Shown here piece after piece: positions 1 to 8,517 of a stretch of DNA of 46,022 bases. Position numbers and translations under genes: made by a program. This DNA is from Candidatus Delongbacteria bacterium. Lineage in GTDB: Bacteria > UBA4055. The stretch's first letter is position 1. Each line of letters starts with the position of its first letter. The notes below the pieces were generated by a model. It did not search any database. It was not told the DNA's origin and saw only the letters and a list, made by a program, of their open reading frames with translations. The stretch is from the NCBI GenBank assembly GCA_016937995.1, contig JAFGVM010000088.1, positions 1 to 46,022 on the forward strand, in the 5' to 3' direction.

Positions 1-111
1 AGCCGAAGCATCGGGGGCTGAGCCGTCGTCGTTAATACCCACATTTTGGGCAAGCATAAGAGTTGCAGAGATTAAAATCACTGCTGTTATGATCGCTGTA
101 AACTTTTTCAT
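1..111 (-). CDS. N-terminus of a secreted protein (truncated by window edge)
   Basis: Only the first 37 codons lie in the window. The start ATG at 111 follows a strong GGAGGAATC ribosome site. The peptide begins MKKFTAIITAVILISA and ends in LAQ, a classic Sec signal peptide with cleavage expected after the Ala of MLA. The mature end reads NVGINDDGSAPDASA. This resembles the VGIN-T-G-x-x-P-x-ASA-x-LD motif that I know from many secreted, often repetitive, surface proteins of Bacteroidota and relatives (memory, not checked). The function of the missing body cannot be read. Confidence 0.7.
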   Translation of the reverse strand, partial: MKKFTAIITAVILISATLMLAQNVGINDDGSAPDASA

Positions 112-368
112 GATTCCTCCTACTGTTTTTTTGGTTAAATTTAATCAATGAATATGCAAAAGTTATGCCAATACAATTTTACAAATAAATCAAACATTTA
201 ATTTTCATATAAAATACTATTTTTATTACATTCCAAATATTTTTAGTATTGACTTCAAGTATGTTGGCAAATTATAAACAATATAGAAGCCTTTAAATAA
301 TCTATATGTTTCTTGAATAAAAGATATAAATTGATTAAATTCTTTTTTTGAAATAAAAAAACGAGATT
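112..368. other. Divergent intergenic region
   Basis: This very AT-rich stretch lies between the divergent secreted-protein gene and the radical SAM gene and must hold both promoters. I see no ORF, RNA gene or clear palindrome. The plus-strand gene at 369 has only a weak ribosome site (ACGAGATT). Confidence 0.4.
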
Positions 369-2507
369 ATGAAAACTCTATTAATAATTCCTCCATTTAC
401 ACAGCTGAACTCACCCTATGCATCCCTCCCATTTCTTAAGGGAACTTTAAATAATTTTTATAAAGAATCAGACCTTTTAGATCTCAGCATTGAAACTGCT
501 ACGAAGCTATTTTCTAAGGAAAGTTTATTAAACTTGGCTGTGAAACTCAAGGGCTCTAAGTTTAAAAATAATGAACTTGCTAAATTCTTTTTAAATAATA
601 AAGAGCGATATGTTGGTATCTTTGACGATGTTTTAGACTTTCTCAAAGATAAGAATGAAGCTTTATCAGAGATGATACTTTCTGGTAGCTACTTACCAAT
701 GGGAAAAACGGTTTCTTCTGCTTTAGATATTGATCAATTTGATATTCCTCCTGAGGATCATGCTAAATATTTAGCATCGCTTTTCATAGATGATATATTC
801 CTTTATTATAAGGAACTTTCACCTGGATATGAACTTTCAAAGTATCAGGAGAAGCTTGGAATAAATGCCGGTACTTTTGATAAAATATATGATTTTGTAA
901 AAAATTCTGAAGATATTATTACAGAAACAATGTATTCTATCTTAGATAAAATAACTTTGAACGATTATCAATTGGTTGGAATAAGTATCCCATTTCCTGG
1001 TAATCTTGTAGCAGGCTTAAAAACTGCCAAATATATAAAATCTAAATTTCCGAATATGAAGATAGTTCTTGGTGGTGGATACGTAAATACCGAGCTTAGA
1101 GAGCTTTCTGAACCAAGAATTTTTGAATTTGTTGACTTTATAACACTGGATGACGGTGAAAAACCGCTTTTATCGATCATTGATCTTCTTGAAAAGAATA
1201 TCACTGTAAATGAACTTTGTAGAACCTTCGTTCTTCAAAATGGAAAAGTAACTTTTATTGACAATAATGAAAATTCTGATATATCGTTCTTTGAGCTGGG
1301 TACACCAAGTTACCAAGGTTTAGCATTAGATAAATATTTCTCTTTAACAGAATCCATCAATCCTATGTACAAACTCTGGTCAGTCAGAAATATGAATAAA
1401 CTCCGGCTTGCACAAGGATGTTATTGGCATAAATGTAAATTCTGCGATACTTCTCTTCCCTACATAAAAAAATTTAAGATGGTCCCGGTCGATATACTTG
1501 TAGATCAGATCAGGAAAATGATCGAAGAGACTAAAGTAAATTCATTCCACTTTGTAGACGAAGCAATACCGCCTTCTTTAGCAATTGAACTGGCTATAAG
1601 GTTACTTCAAGAGCAAATAGAAATTGAATGGTGGGGAAATATCCGTCTTGATAAAGAGTTCACAGAGGATGTTTGCAAATTACTTAGACATTCGGGATGC
1701 ATAGCTGTAGTAGCCGGGCTTGAATCAGGCAGTGATCTTACTTTGAAAGCCATGAATAAAGGTATCGATCTTGAACAGGCAGTTAAAGTTTGTTACAACT
1801 TTTCAAGCAATGAAATACTGGTTCATACCTACCTGATCTATGGTTTTCCCGGAGAATCAGAGCAAGAGCTTATTAACTCTGCAGAATCTTTGAGACAAAT
1901 GTTCAAAGCAGGTATTGTGGATTCTGCTTACTGGCACAGGTTCTCTCTCACTTGTCACAGCGATGTATTCAGGCACAAAGATAATTATAACATCAAGGTT
2001 ATAAATAACAAGGTTAACCCGTTCGCAAATAATGAGATCGGTTATATTGATATTGCAAATAACCGCATCGACAATTATTCTTCAGGCTTAAAAAAAGCTA
2101 CATATAATTTCATGCTTTCTTCCTGCTTAGATTACGACATTAGATCATGGTTTGAATTCAAAACTCCGAATCCAACTTTAAAGACAAATACTATTGAAAA
2201 CATATTGAGCAACTATGGTATTGAAGTTTCTATAAAGAAAAGATTATTATGGCTTGGTGGAGAAGTTATCTTCAAAGATAGTATCTTAAGCGTTGAAGGC
2301 TTAAATGAACTTGTTGAATTTGAACTTCCAAATGAACTTGGAATTTGGCTGGAAACAATAATCAATAATTCATCCCTGAATAATAACAAATTCACTCTAT
2401 TAGATGCTGAAAAGAGATTTCCGAAAGATTTGGATATTTCTTTTATTGATATTTTGAATAATGAACTTTGGGAGGATATAAGTAATGCAGGATTGGTTTT
2501 GATATGA
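369..2507 (+). CDS. B12-binding-domain radical SAM protein
   Basis: A 712-aa cytoplasmic radical SAM enzyme. The N-terminus (MKTLLIIPPFTQLNSPYASL) and the stretch around residues 200-290, with the LGGGYVN motif, look like the cobalamin-binding Rossmann domain of B12-dependent radical SAM proteins. The cluster motif is GCYWHKCKFC with cysteines 351, 356 and 359. The spacing is therefore CX4CX2C instead of the usual CX3CX2C. The SAM-binding beta-strand motifs follow (FVDEAIPP, VVAGLESGSD, YLIYGFPGE). About 150 C-terminal residues have no recognised domain. Substrate unknown; such proteins methylate or rearrange unactivated carbons, but nothing here identifies the product. The stop overlaps the start of the next gene (ATGA), so the two are probably translationally coupled. 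Confidence 0.85.
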   Translation: MKTLLIIPPFTQLNSPYASLPFLKGTLNNFYKESDLLDLSIETATKLFSKESLLNLAVKLKGSKFKNNELAKFFLNNKERYVGIFDDVLDFLKDKNEALSEMILSGSYLPMGKTVSSALDIDQFDIPPEDHAKYLASLFIDDIFLYYKELSPGYELSKYQEKLGINAGTFDKIYDFVKNSEDIITETMYSILDKITLNDYQLVGISIPFPGNLVAGLKTAKYIKSKFPNMKIVLGGGYVNTELRELSEPRIFEFVDFITLDDGEKPLLSIIDLLEKNITVNELCRTFVLQNGKVTFIDNNENSDISFFELGTPSYQGLALDKYFSLTESINPMYKLWSVRNMNKLRLAQGCYWHKCKFCDTSLPYIKKFKMVPVDILVDQIRKMIEETKVNSFHFVDEAIPPSLAIELAIRLLQEQIEIEWWGNIRLDKEFTEDVCKLLRHSGCIAVVAGLESGSDLTLKAMNKGIDLEQAVKVCYNFSSNEILVHTYLIYGFPGESEQELINSAESLRQMFKAGIVDSAYWHRFSLTCHSDVFRHKDNYNIKVINNKVNPFANNEIGYIDIANNRIDNYSSGLKKATYNFMLSSCLDYDIRSWFEFKTPNPTLKTNTIENILSNYGIEVSIKKRLLWLGGEVIFKDSILSVEGLNELVEFELPNELGIWLETIINNSSLNNNKFTLLDAEKRFPKDLDISFIDILNNELWEDISNAGLVLI

Positions 2508-2842
2508 TATTAACCTCTGGTATAATATTAGCGTTTTTTGTGATCTTACTTGATCTCAAGTTCATTTCACTCGGAGTAAAGCATATTGATCCTTTAAGAG
2601 ATTCGGAATTTATCCTAAAGTTCGCTTTACCAGCTGTAATATTTGAAATATCTTACATTATATGGGTATCTATCAACTTACCTAATGGTGTATTATTTGC
2701 GATACTGATATTATCAGTTTCAGGAATGATGCTTAAAAGCCTTAAATTTGAAGGTTATAAATTTTATTTGTATGTTCTGATTCCTCTTTCCGAAATTATT
2801 ATCATAGTTTACAGTATGATAATGTTTGTCATAAATGATTAA
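2504..2842 (+). CDS. Small integral membrane protein
   Basis: A 112-aa hydrophobic protein with three to four predicted membrane segments (about residues 2-22, 38-55, 60-78 and 88-110) and very few charged residues. It overlaps the radical SAM gene by four bases (ATGA), which suggests co-translation and a shared pathway, for example modification or export of a lipid or peptide. I do not recognise a family. Confidence 0.6.
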   Translation: MILTSGIILAFFVILLDLKFISLGVKHIDPLRDSEFILKFALPAVIFEISYIIWVSINLPNGVLFAILILSVSGMMLKSLKFEGYKFYLYVLIPLSEIIIIVYSMIMFVIND

Positions 2843-2891
2843 CTTCAACACACATTTTACAAATTAAGCTATTTCACCTTTCAAATATTAG

Positions 2892-2918
2892 TTGACAATT
2901 TGTTTTTTTTATTATACT
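2892..2918 (+). promoter_or_regulatory. Candidate promoter with flanking inverted repeat
   Basis: A perfect TTGACA (2892-2897) is followed by TATACT (2913-2918) at a short 15-base spacing, or by TACTAT at 17. GTTGACA (2891-2897) has an exact inverted partner TGTCAAC ending near 2928, so the -10 region is bracketed by a 7-bp inverted repeat that could be an operator. The leader also carries the GC-rich palindrome CGCGATCGCG near 2968, which stands out in this AT-rich DNA. It probably drives the PAS gene. Confidence 0.4.
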
Positions 2919-3060
2919 ATCATGTCAACGGGAGAACTCCATAGATTAAAATAAGATCAGTTTCGCGATCGCGGAAATGATTTAATGGAAAATTAAAAGC
3001 ATAAAATATTATGAATTCAAAGTGATTCTATTAAAACGTATTACTATGGGGGGTAATTCT

Positions 3061-3657
3061 TTGAAAAAAACGGGTAAGGATAAGTTCAATGATCTTATCG
3101 AATCATTGTCAGAAGGAATAAGTACTGTTGATGAAAATGAAAACATTACATATATAAACAGGTCAGGAAGTCAGTTACTTGGTGGAGAAGTTATTGAAAT
3201 TCTGGGAATGAATTTAGGTGATTTCATAACAAATGATCATTTAGACCTAGTTCAAAAAGGATCTTACTCTAAAAAAATAGCAGGCACTGAATATTATACA
3301 ATTGATATAACCGGTCTTGACAATGTTGACCGTACTTTATTGGTTAAAAGAACACCTGTTCTTGATGAGAATGGAAATTATAAAGGATCGCTGGGATTAT
3401 TTACTGATATCAGTGAAAAGATCAAAATCAAAGATGAACAAGATGATATGATAAAAAAATTAAAGCATAATGATTTATCTCTTAATATATCAAATTCTGA
3501 ATTTTTACCGATCTGTGCCTGCTGCAACAGAATCCGTGACGGTCATGATAAGTGGCACCCGGTTGCCGACTATCTGGCAAAACACACAGATTTACAATTT
3601 ACTCATTCCCTGTGTCCCGCTTGTAAAGAAGATTTTTATGGTATAAATAAAAAATAA
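3061..3657 (+). CDS. PAS-domain protein with C-terminal Cys-rich module
   Basis: The frame is open from a GTG at 3022 (211 aa). The only good ribosome site (GGGGGGT) lies six bases before a TTG at 3061, so I prefer that start (198 aa). A PAS domain covers roughly residues 15-130 (LSEGISTVDENENITYIN, LLVKRTPVLDENGNYKGSLG, TDISE). The tail carries the module LPICACCNRIRD...W...YL...FTHSLCPAC, with CxxC pairs at both ends. I know this module from the C-termini of many PAS and response-regulator proteins; it is probably a metal-binding or redox site. There is no kinase, GGDEF or DNA-binding domain, so it may act as a stand-alone sensor or adaptor. Confidence 0.75.
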   Translation: MKKTGKDKFNDLIESLSEGISTVDENENITYINRSGSQLLGGEVIEILGMNLGDFITNDHLDLVQKGSYSKKIAGTEYYTIDITGLDNVDRTLLVKRTPVLDENGNYKGSLGLFTDISEKIKIKDEQDDMIKKLKHNDLSLNISNSEFLPICACCNRIRDGHDKWHPVADYLAKHTDLQFTHSLCPACKEDFYGINKK

Positions 3658-3658
3658 A

Positions 3659-3686
3659 AAGGCTGAAATATTTCTACTTCAGCCTT
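3659..3686. terminator. Bidirectional rho-independent terminator
   Basis: The stem AAGGCTGAA / TTCAGCCTT (9 bp) encloses a 10-base loop. On the minus strand it is followed by TTTTTATTTTTT, so it is a strong terminator for the BlaR1-like gene. On the plus strand the T-tract is poor but the hairpin also closes the PAS gene. Confidence 0.8.
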
Positions 3687-3708
3687 CTGTGTGTTGAGGA
3701 GTAATTTT

Positions 3709-5592
3709 CTACATACCTTCTAACATTTTTTTATACTTCACTTTATGTTTTTCAGGTATTTCTTTGTCATTGATCTTTATAACATCATCATCAATAAATA
3801 TCTTAAGTTCTTCATTATTTTTACTGATGATGCCATCTTTAACAAGTTCTTCCCTTATGTTATCTGTATCGATCTTTTCGATCAATTTTATTTTGCTAAG
3901 ATCAATATCTTTTTTAGCATGCTTTACAGCAAGTTTTAAAGCTTTTGCCCTTTCTTTTTGCTCAAGTTTTTGAGCTTTAGCCTCTGCTTTAGCAGCTTTT
4001 ACTTCAGCTTTTACCTTATATTCTTCAGACTTTAGTTTCTCAATTGCTTCCTTTACTTTTGCTTTAGTTTCAGCTTTCTGTTCATCAGTCAGATCTTTTT
4101 TATCTATCTCCTTCAAGGCTTCTTCCAGAGATTTAGCGATTTCGTCAAAATCAATATCAATGTCTATGTCTATATCCATGTCTATATCATCTAATTCGGA
4201 TAGCTCATCCAACTCAGATAGATCGGCAAAATCATCACCATTAATAAAGATCATTTTCTTGCCATTATTTTTTACAATATGCTTCTCTCCATCCTTATTT
4301 ATCCACACATTTTCATCTCCATCGGTTGTAACTGATATTGTTTTTGTACTATCTCCATCCTGTGTTACTAAAACCTCTACTCTTTTCTCAATTAAATCAC
4401 CAGTATTTTTTGTTTCAATTATTTTTTTTATGATCTTGCCATCATCAGTGGTTGTAATAAAGATCTGTTTATCCATATCCTCATTACCTGCATCTGTTAC
4501 ATATACATCCATTTTAACATCTTCCCCATCAGAGGATTTCTTTACGATAATTACATTAGCTTCTTCAGTTTTAACCTCATCTTTTGCACCGGCAAACAAC
4601 GAACAACCTGTGATAAATGTTAATGCTAATGTCATTACGATAATTGATGCTATGAAACCTGTATATGAATTCTTCATATCTTTCTCCTTTCCGATAATTC
4701 TTTTGATCCTGCTCAGAAGATCACCTTTGTTTATTGCTGCCATGATAGGTTTAGGTACATTCCCCTGCATTTTTTGCAGATTATAAAGTCCTTTAGCCAG
4801 GTTTGCACAATCTGAACAATGCTTAAGTGCAAGGTCATCACAGCAGTTCTCTCTTTCTGTTCTGATCTGTTTTGATATAAAATATATCGCGGGATTGAAA
4901 AAATAAATGATCTCAATAACTGACTGAATGAGATTGTGTAAAAAGTCATTTCTTATTATGTGAGCAAGTTCATGACTGATGATTGCTTCGATCTGATCAT
5001 TCGGTATCTTAGTTACCAGCCCTAACGGCAGTAAAATGACCGGTTTAAAATGCCCAATGACCACAGGAACTTTGATCAGTGCTGATTCAAAAATATCTAC
5101 TGATCTCTGCACTCCCATTTTTTCAGCTATGGATCTGAATCTATATAAAAGTACTTCGTCTATCTTTGTATATTCTTTTTTCTTGATAGTATTTGCGTAA
5201 TAGAGATCTAATCCGAACTTTATCAGGAATATCATCACACCTGTAAGCCAGAGTATAAATATCAATTCTGCATATTCTTCAATAATATAAAAATAACTAC
5301 CGACCCCGGAAGTACCTATCATATCAACATTAGCATCTGTCATAGATAATGTTGTTGCTTGACCTTTTGAAATACCAGTGATACTTGTATAAGGATTGGA
5401 AAAATAAATAAATGTTGATATTGATACCGTTAAAACAATAAATAATGATAAAAAAGATAATACATACTTTGACCTGCTCGTTAATTTCAATCCCGCAATT
5501 GAAATATATAATAAAATAGCTATAAGTGGTGCCTGCCACAGTGAATGTAAAAGAGTATTCACCATTGAAGTTATAATACTTTCTGTGTTCAT
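3709..5592 (-). CDS. BlaR1/MecR1-like M56 family antirepressor peptidase
   Basis: A 627-aa membrane metalloprotease that, by family, inactivates the BlaI-type repressor encoded just upstream. Membrane segments are visible near residues 15-35, 43-65, 105-128 and 305-330. The zinc motif is HELAH at 207-211 in IISHELAHIIRND, as expected for M56. After the last membrane segment (ITGCSLFAG) there is no penicillin-binding sensor domain. Instead there is a charged region with an acidic DID-repeat stretch and a Lys/Ala/Glu-rich probable coiled coil (about residues 440-570). It is therefore probably not a beta-lactam sensor; the signal is unknown. The start has a GAAGGTATT ribosome site, and the gene lies 53 bp after the repressor gene. 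Confidence 0.85.
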   Translation of the reverse strand: MNTESIITSMVNTLLHSLWQAPLIAILLYISIAGLKLTSRSKYVLSFLSLFIVLTVSISTFIYFSNPYTSITGISKGQATTLSMTDANVDMIGTSGVGSYFYIIEEYAELIFILWLTGVMIFLIKFGLDLYYANTIKKKEYTKIDEVLLYRFRSIAEKMGVQRSVDIFESALIKVPVVIGHFKPVILLPLGLVTKIPNDQIEAIISHELAHIIRNDFLHNLIQSVIEIIYFFNPAIYFISKQIRTERENCCDDLALKHCSDCANLAKGLYNLQKMQGNVPKPIMAAINKGDLLSRIKRIIGKEKDMKNSYTGFIASIIVMTLALTFITGCSLFAGAKDEVKTEEANVIIVKKSSDGEDVKMDVYVTDAGNEDMDKQIFITTTDDGKIIKKIIETKNTGDLIEKRVEVLVTQDGDSTKTISVTTDGDENVWINKDGEKHIVKNNGKKMIFINGDDFADLSELDELSELDDIDMDIDIDIDIDFDEIAKSLEEALKEIDKKDLTDEQKAETKAKVKEAIEKLKSEEYKVKAEVKAAKAEAKAQKLEQKERAKALKLAVKHAKKDIDLSKIKLIEKIDTDNIREELVKDGIISKNNEELKIFIDDDVIKINDKEIPEKHKVKYKKMLEGM

Positions 5593-5645
5593 AATAATAC
5601 CTTCATATATAAATTCTGCCGTTCTTAATTATAAGTTAATAAATA

Positions 5646-6047
5646 TTAATTGCCTTTATCCATCTCATCCAAAAGTTCCCTTATCTGATCAAGCTCCTCC
5701 TTTGAGGCATCATGATTACCCAGTGCCTGCATTACAAGTTTCATTGCTGAACCGTTGTATGTTGATTCAATAAATTTATCCAATAGATCATTTTTCGTTT
5801 CTTCTTCTGTTACATCTGCTTTATAGACATGACTCCTTCCTAATGATTGTCTTGATATGAATTTTTTTTCGAACATTATCTGCATCGTTTTTAAAGTAGT
5901 AGTATATCCTGATTCTTTTACCTTGTTTATTTCTTCATTTACTTCTTTTACTGTCATTTCTCCGTTCTTCCAGAGTATCTGAAGTATTTCAAGTTCACCT
6001 GCTGATGGTTTCATATTACATTCCCTTTTTATATCCCTGATTAACAT
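5646..6047 (-). CDS. BlaI/MecI-family transcriptional repressor
   Basis: A 133-aa winged-helix repressor (AGELEILQILWKNGEMTVKEV, then YTTTLKTMQIMFEKKFISR and GRSHVYKA, the BlaI recognition-helix and wing pattern). The C-terminal half carries the dimerisation helices. Two starts are possible: ATG 6047 after GGGGGTG, or ATG 6014 (MKPSAGELE), which fits the usual family N-terminus better. It forms an operon with the M56 protease gene. Two matching palindromes upstream suggest autoregulation. Confidence 0.88.
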   Translation of the reverse strand: MLIRDIKRECNMKPSAGELEILQILWKNGEMTVKEVNEEINKVKESGYTTTLKTMQIMFEKKFISRQSLGRSHVYKADVTEEETKNDLLDKFIESTYNGSAMKLVMQALGNHDASKEELDQIRELLDEMDKGN

Positions 6048-6062
6048 TTATACACCCCCAAT

Positions 6063-6078
6063 TACGAAATTGTTCGTA
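6063..6078. promoter_or_regulatory. BlaI-type operator, promoter-proximal copy
   Basis: TACGAAATTGTTCGTA is an inverted repeat (TACGAA-4-TTCGTA) 15 bases upstream of the repressor start. It matches the copy at 6121-6136 in both length and arms. The classical BlaI core TACA/TGTA is not present, so the specificity is inferred from position and duplication. Confidence 0.65.
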
Positions 6079-6120
6079 GTTGTAATTTAATACAATATAT
6101 TTTCTAATGCAAGAGTTTTT

Positions 6121-6136
6121 TACGAAATGTTTCGTA
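6121..6136. promoter_or_regulatory. BlaI-type operator, distal copy
   Basis: TACGAAATGTTTCGTA is a perfect 7-2-7 palindrome, 58 bp from the proximal copy. Between the two on the minus strand lie a TTGCAT -35-like and a TAAATT -10-like element about 17 bases apart. The pair would bracket the promoter of the repressor-protease operon. Confidence 0.65.
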
Positions 6137-6202
6137 GATGGTGTAAAATGCATATTTATCGGAGTGAAATGTACTTCTAACTTCTATGCTCTGAACTATC
6201 TT

Positions 6203-6931
6203 TTAAAGTATCTGACTCTTTTGCTCTTCCTGTCTTTTTCTCAACCTTTTTACTATGCTCAAAGACCAGATTATCCCGAAAATAAAAACTATTAAAAAAG
6301 ATAATATAGCATAAACTTCGGACATCATTATCTCATGAATTCCGATGCTATCCTGTGTATTACTTAAGAACATTAGAGCAGTATCATATGATCCATGAAG
6401 GAATACAGCTATTATCAAACCTAAAACTATTGATACTTTATGTTTTTTATCAAATACGGATTGCCCAATGAAAAAGCCCATTATAGCTCCCCATGTAGCA
6501 TGAGCAGGTACAGCTGTCAAAGCTCTCATAATAGCTACACCCCATCCTCCCTGAATTACGTAAAGAATATTTTCAAGAGTGGCAAAACCTAATGATACAA
6601 CAACACCGTAAACTATTCCGTCCATAGGTTCATCAAATGCAGGATTCTTTATGCAGAACCATATTATTACAATAAATTTAAAGAACTCTTCAGGTATAGC
6701 AGCTGTAATGAATGCTGAATAAAGTGCTGAATTAAAAGGATCCTGGGTAAAAGGATTGATCGTCAAAAGTGGTAATGCAACTATAAGAACCGGTATAATT
6801 ATAAATATTCCGAGAAAAAAAGTTTTTGTTATAACTAAGCCGGGTTCAGGATAAAGATCTTTTTTATAAAAATACCATATTATTAAAACGGATGGTATTA
6901 CTGCACTAATCAACGATATTACATGTATCAT
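6203..6931 (-). CDS. PrsW-family intramembrane metalloprotease
   Basis: A membrane protein of about 242 aa with seven to eight hydrophobic segments. The PrsW signature residues are present in order: EEFFKF, DEPMDGIVYG, GFATLENILY, HATWGAIMG and HGSYD. Glu and His residues in these motifs form the probable metal site. Family members cleave membrane proteins within or next to the bilayer, such as anti-sigma factors; the substrate here is unknown. The frame opens at a GTG (6946), but GGAGC sits just before the ATG at 6931, which I take as the start. Confidence 0.8.
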   Translation of the reverse strand: MIHVISLISAVIPSVLIIWYFYKKDLYPEPGLVITKTFFLGIFIIIPVLIVALPLLTINPFTQDPFNSALYSAFITAAIPEEFFKFIVIIWFCIKNPAFDEPMDGIVYGVVVSLGFATLENILYVIQGGWGVAIMRALTAVPAHATWGAIMGFFIGQSVFDKKHKVSIVLGLIIAVFLHGSYDTALMFLSNTQDSIGIHEIMMSEVYAILSFLIVFIFGIIWSLSIVKRLRKRQEEQKSQIL

Positions 6932-7042
6932 AAAAGCTCCTTTCACCTGATTTTATCCACTGATGATAGAATTTAAATAATTTAAACTAAAATTGTAATT
7001 CTTTTATTTTTTGTATAAATTCCAACAACCAATAATTTAAAT

Positions 7043-7690
7043 ATGAAGCAGAGTATGATACAAGACCTTATGCATAGTTACAATGAGATCAAAAATGAAA
7101 TTCAAATCCGGATCAAAGAATTTGAGTCAATATTATCCTCATACACCAATGATCAGATCTTTGCAGAACTTTGCTTCTGCCTATTTACACCTCAGTCAAA
7201 AGCCAAATCCTGCTGGAGATCAATTGAAACACTGGTTGAAAAGAATTTGTTGCTCCACGGAAATGCTTCTGAGATCAAAAAGAATATTACCGGAGTTCGT
7301 TTTCACAATAATAAAAGTAGATATCTAATTGAAGTAAGAGATCGATATTTGAACGGTGATTTGAAAGATCTTAAAAACTTTTTATTATCTATTAAACCAT
7401 TTGAACTGCGTGAATGGTTATTCATTAATGTAAAAGGATATGGAATTAAAGAAGCAAGTCATTTTTTGAGAAATATCGGTCTAGGAAAAGATCTTGCAAT
7501 TCTTGACAGACACATTTTAAAAAACTTGGTACTTTTTGGAGTGATCAAAGAAATACCAAAAACTCTGAACAAAAAAGTTTACTATGAAATTGAACATAAG
7601 ATGAAAGTATTTTCAAAAAAAATACAGATCCCTATGGATCATCTTGATATACTTTTCTGGTATAAAGAGGCCGGTGAAATATTTAAATAA
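7043..7690 (+). CDS. ogg: 8-oxoguanine DNA glycosylase/AP lyase, Ogg2 type
   Basis: A 215-aa base-excision repair enzyme of the HhH-GPD superfamily. The helix-hairpin-helix reads VKGYGIKEASHFLRNIG with the probable Schiff-base lysine at 136. The LAILDRHI motif supplies the catalytic Asp155. The N-terminal FAELCFCLFTPQSKA block is typical of the Ogg2 group known from archaea and Thermotoga, and the length (about 207-215 aa) fits. It would remove 8-oxoguanine, in keeping with the oxidative-stress operon downstream, but it has its own promoter region. Confidence 0.85.
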   Translation: MKQSMIQDLMHSYNEIKNEIQIRIKEFESILSSYTNDQIFAELCFCLFTPQSKAKSCWRSIETLVEKNLLLHGNASEIKKNITGVRFHNNKSRYLIEVRDRYLNGDLKDLKNFLLSIKPFELREWLFINVKGYGIKEASHFLRNIGLGKDLAILDRHILKNLVLFGVIKEIPKTLNKKVYYEIEHKMKVFSKKIQIPMDHLDILFWYKEAGEIFK

Positions 7691-7801
7691 GCAGGAAGTG
7701 CGATCAAACTTACAATCACAACAAATTAACAAACAACTTCATACTTCAAAATCAGCATTTCTGATAAAAATCATATTACATTATTGAAATTATTGTTAGA
7801 T

Positions 7802-7822
7802 TGTAACTATTACATTATAGTT
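7802..7822. promoter_or_regulatory. Candidate Fur/PerR-type operators
   Basis: Two overlapping inverted repeats lie just before the PerR gene: TGTAA-3-TTACA (7802-7814) and AACTAT-6-ATAGTT (7805-7822). Both are AT-rich and near the size of Fur-family boxes. Their position next to the start supports autoregulation of the defence operon. Confidence 0.45.
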
Positions 7823-7833
7823 AGGAGACTGAT

Positions 7834-8256
7834 ATGCAAAAATACGTGAAAGAGCTAAAGTATCATAAGCTCAAAATAACTCCTCAGAGACTTGACATAT
7901 TAAAGTTTCTTGATAATAATAGAGTGCATCCAAGTGCTGATGAAATTTATCAGGCAATTAAAATTGATTCTCCTGCACTGTCAAAAACAACAGTTTATAA
8001 CAATATCGATGTGATGGTCAAGAATAATATCATCAAATCATTCAGATTTATGGATTCAAATGAACTTAGATTCGATTATAAGACAACTGAACACTATCAC
8101 TTTATTTGCAGAGAATGTAAGAGTATTTATGATATTGATATTTCTCTTCCATATTTTGAAAAATTTAAAAATTACAAACATAAGGTTGAAGAATTCTATG
8201 GAGATTATAAGGGTGTTTGTGAAAATTGTTTGAAAAATAACTCTAAAAACAAGTAA
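7834..8256 (+). CDS. perR: Fur-family peroxide regulator (PerR-like)
   Basis: A 140-aa Fur-family regulator. The N-terminal winged helix contains ITPQRLDILKFL and the recognition segment KTTVYNNIDVMV. The metal ligands expected for PerR are visible: H32 (VHPSADEIY), H87 and H89 (EHYHFIC), an Asp near 100-102, and a structural zinc site C92/C95 and C129/C132. Position at the head of an operon of peroxide, superoxide and oxygen scavengers favours PerR over Fur or Zur. AGGAG precedes the start. Candidate operators lie immediately upstream. Confidence 0.88.
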   Translation: MQKYVKELKYHKLKITPQRLDILKFLDNNRVHPSADEIYQAIKIDSPALSKTTVYNNIDVMVKNNIIKSFRFMDSNELRFDYKTTEHYHFICRECKSIYDIDISLPYFEKFKNYKHKVEEFYGDYKGVCENCLKNNSKNK

Positions 8257-8353
8257 TAATTAATTTTGAACTAGTGACTTTTTAAGATATATTTATGATT
8301 AAAGAAACACAAACACTAAATATTAACACTAAATAGAATAATAGGAGAACAAA

Positions 8354-8512
8354 ATGAAAAAGTATGTATGTACAGTTTGTGGTTATGTTTACGACCCTCA
8401 AGCAGGTGATCCTGACAGTGGGATTGCTCCCGGAACAGCTTTTGAAGATATTCCAGCTGACTGGGTATGTCCTATTTGCGGAGTAGGAAAAGATGATTTT
8501 GAGGAGGCATAG
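8354..8512 (+). CDS. Rubredoxin
   Basis: A 52-aa protein, [18 protein letters not shown]... with the second metal motif [17 protein letters not shown]. The CxxCG and CPxCG pairs hold one Fe(Cys)4 centre; length and aromatic core residues are those of classical rubredoxin. AGGAG precedes the ATG. The stop is five bases before the flavodiiron protein gene. The pair is a standard NAD(P)H-to-rubredoxin-to-FprA oxygen reduction chain, and rubredoxin also reduces desulfoferrodoxin and rubrerythrin encoded downstream. Confidence 0.97.
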   Translation: MKKYVCTVCGYVYDPQAGDPDSGIAPGTAFEDIPADWVCPICGVGKDDFEEA

Positions 8513-8517
8513 AAATT

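Noticed and set aside
4160-4786. 208-aa plus-strand ORF
   Set aside because: It is the shadow of the acidic DID-repeat region of the BlaR1-like gene, Ser/Ile-rich and without a ribosome site.
3709-5592. Beta-lactam resistance sensor
   Set aside because: The repressor-protease pair is BlaI/BlaR1-like, but no penicillin-binding domain or beta-lactamase gene is present.
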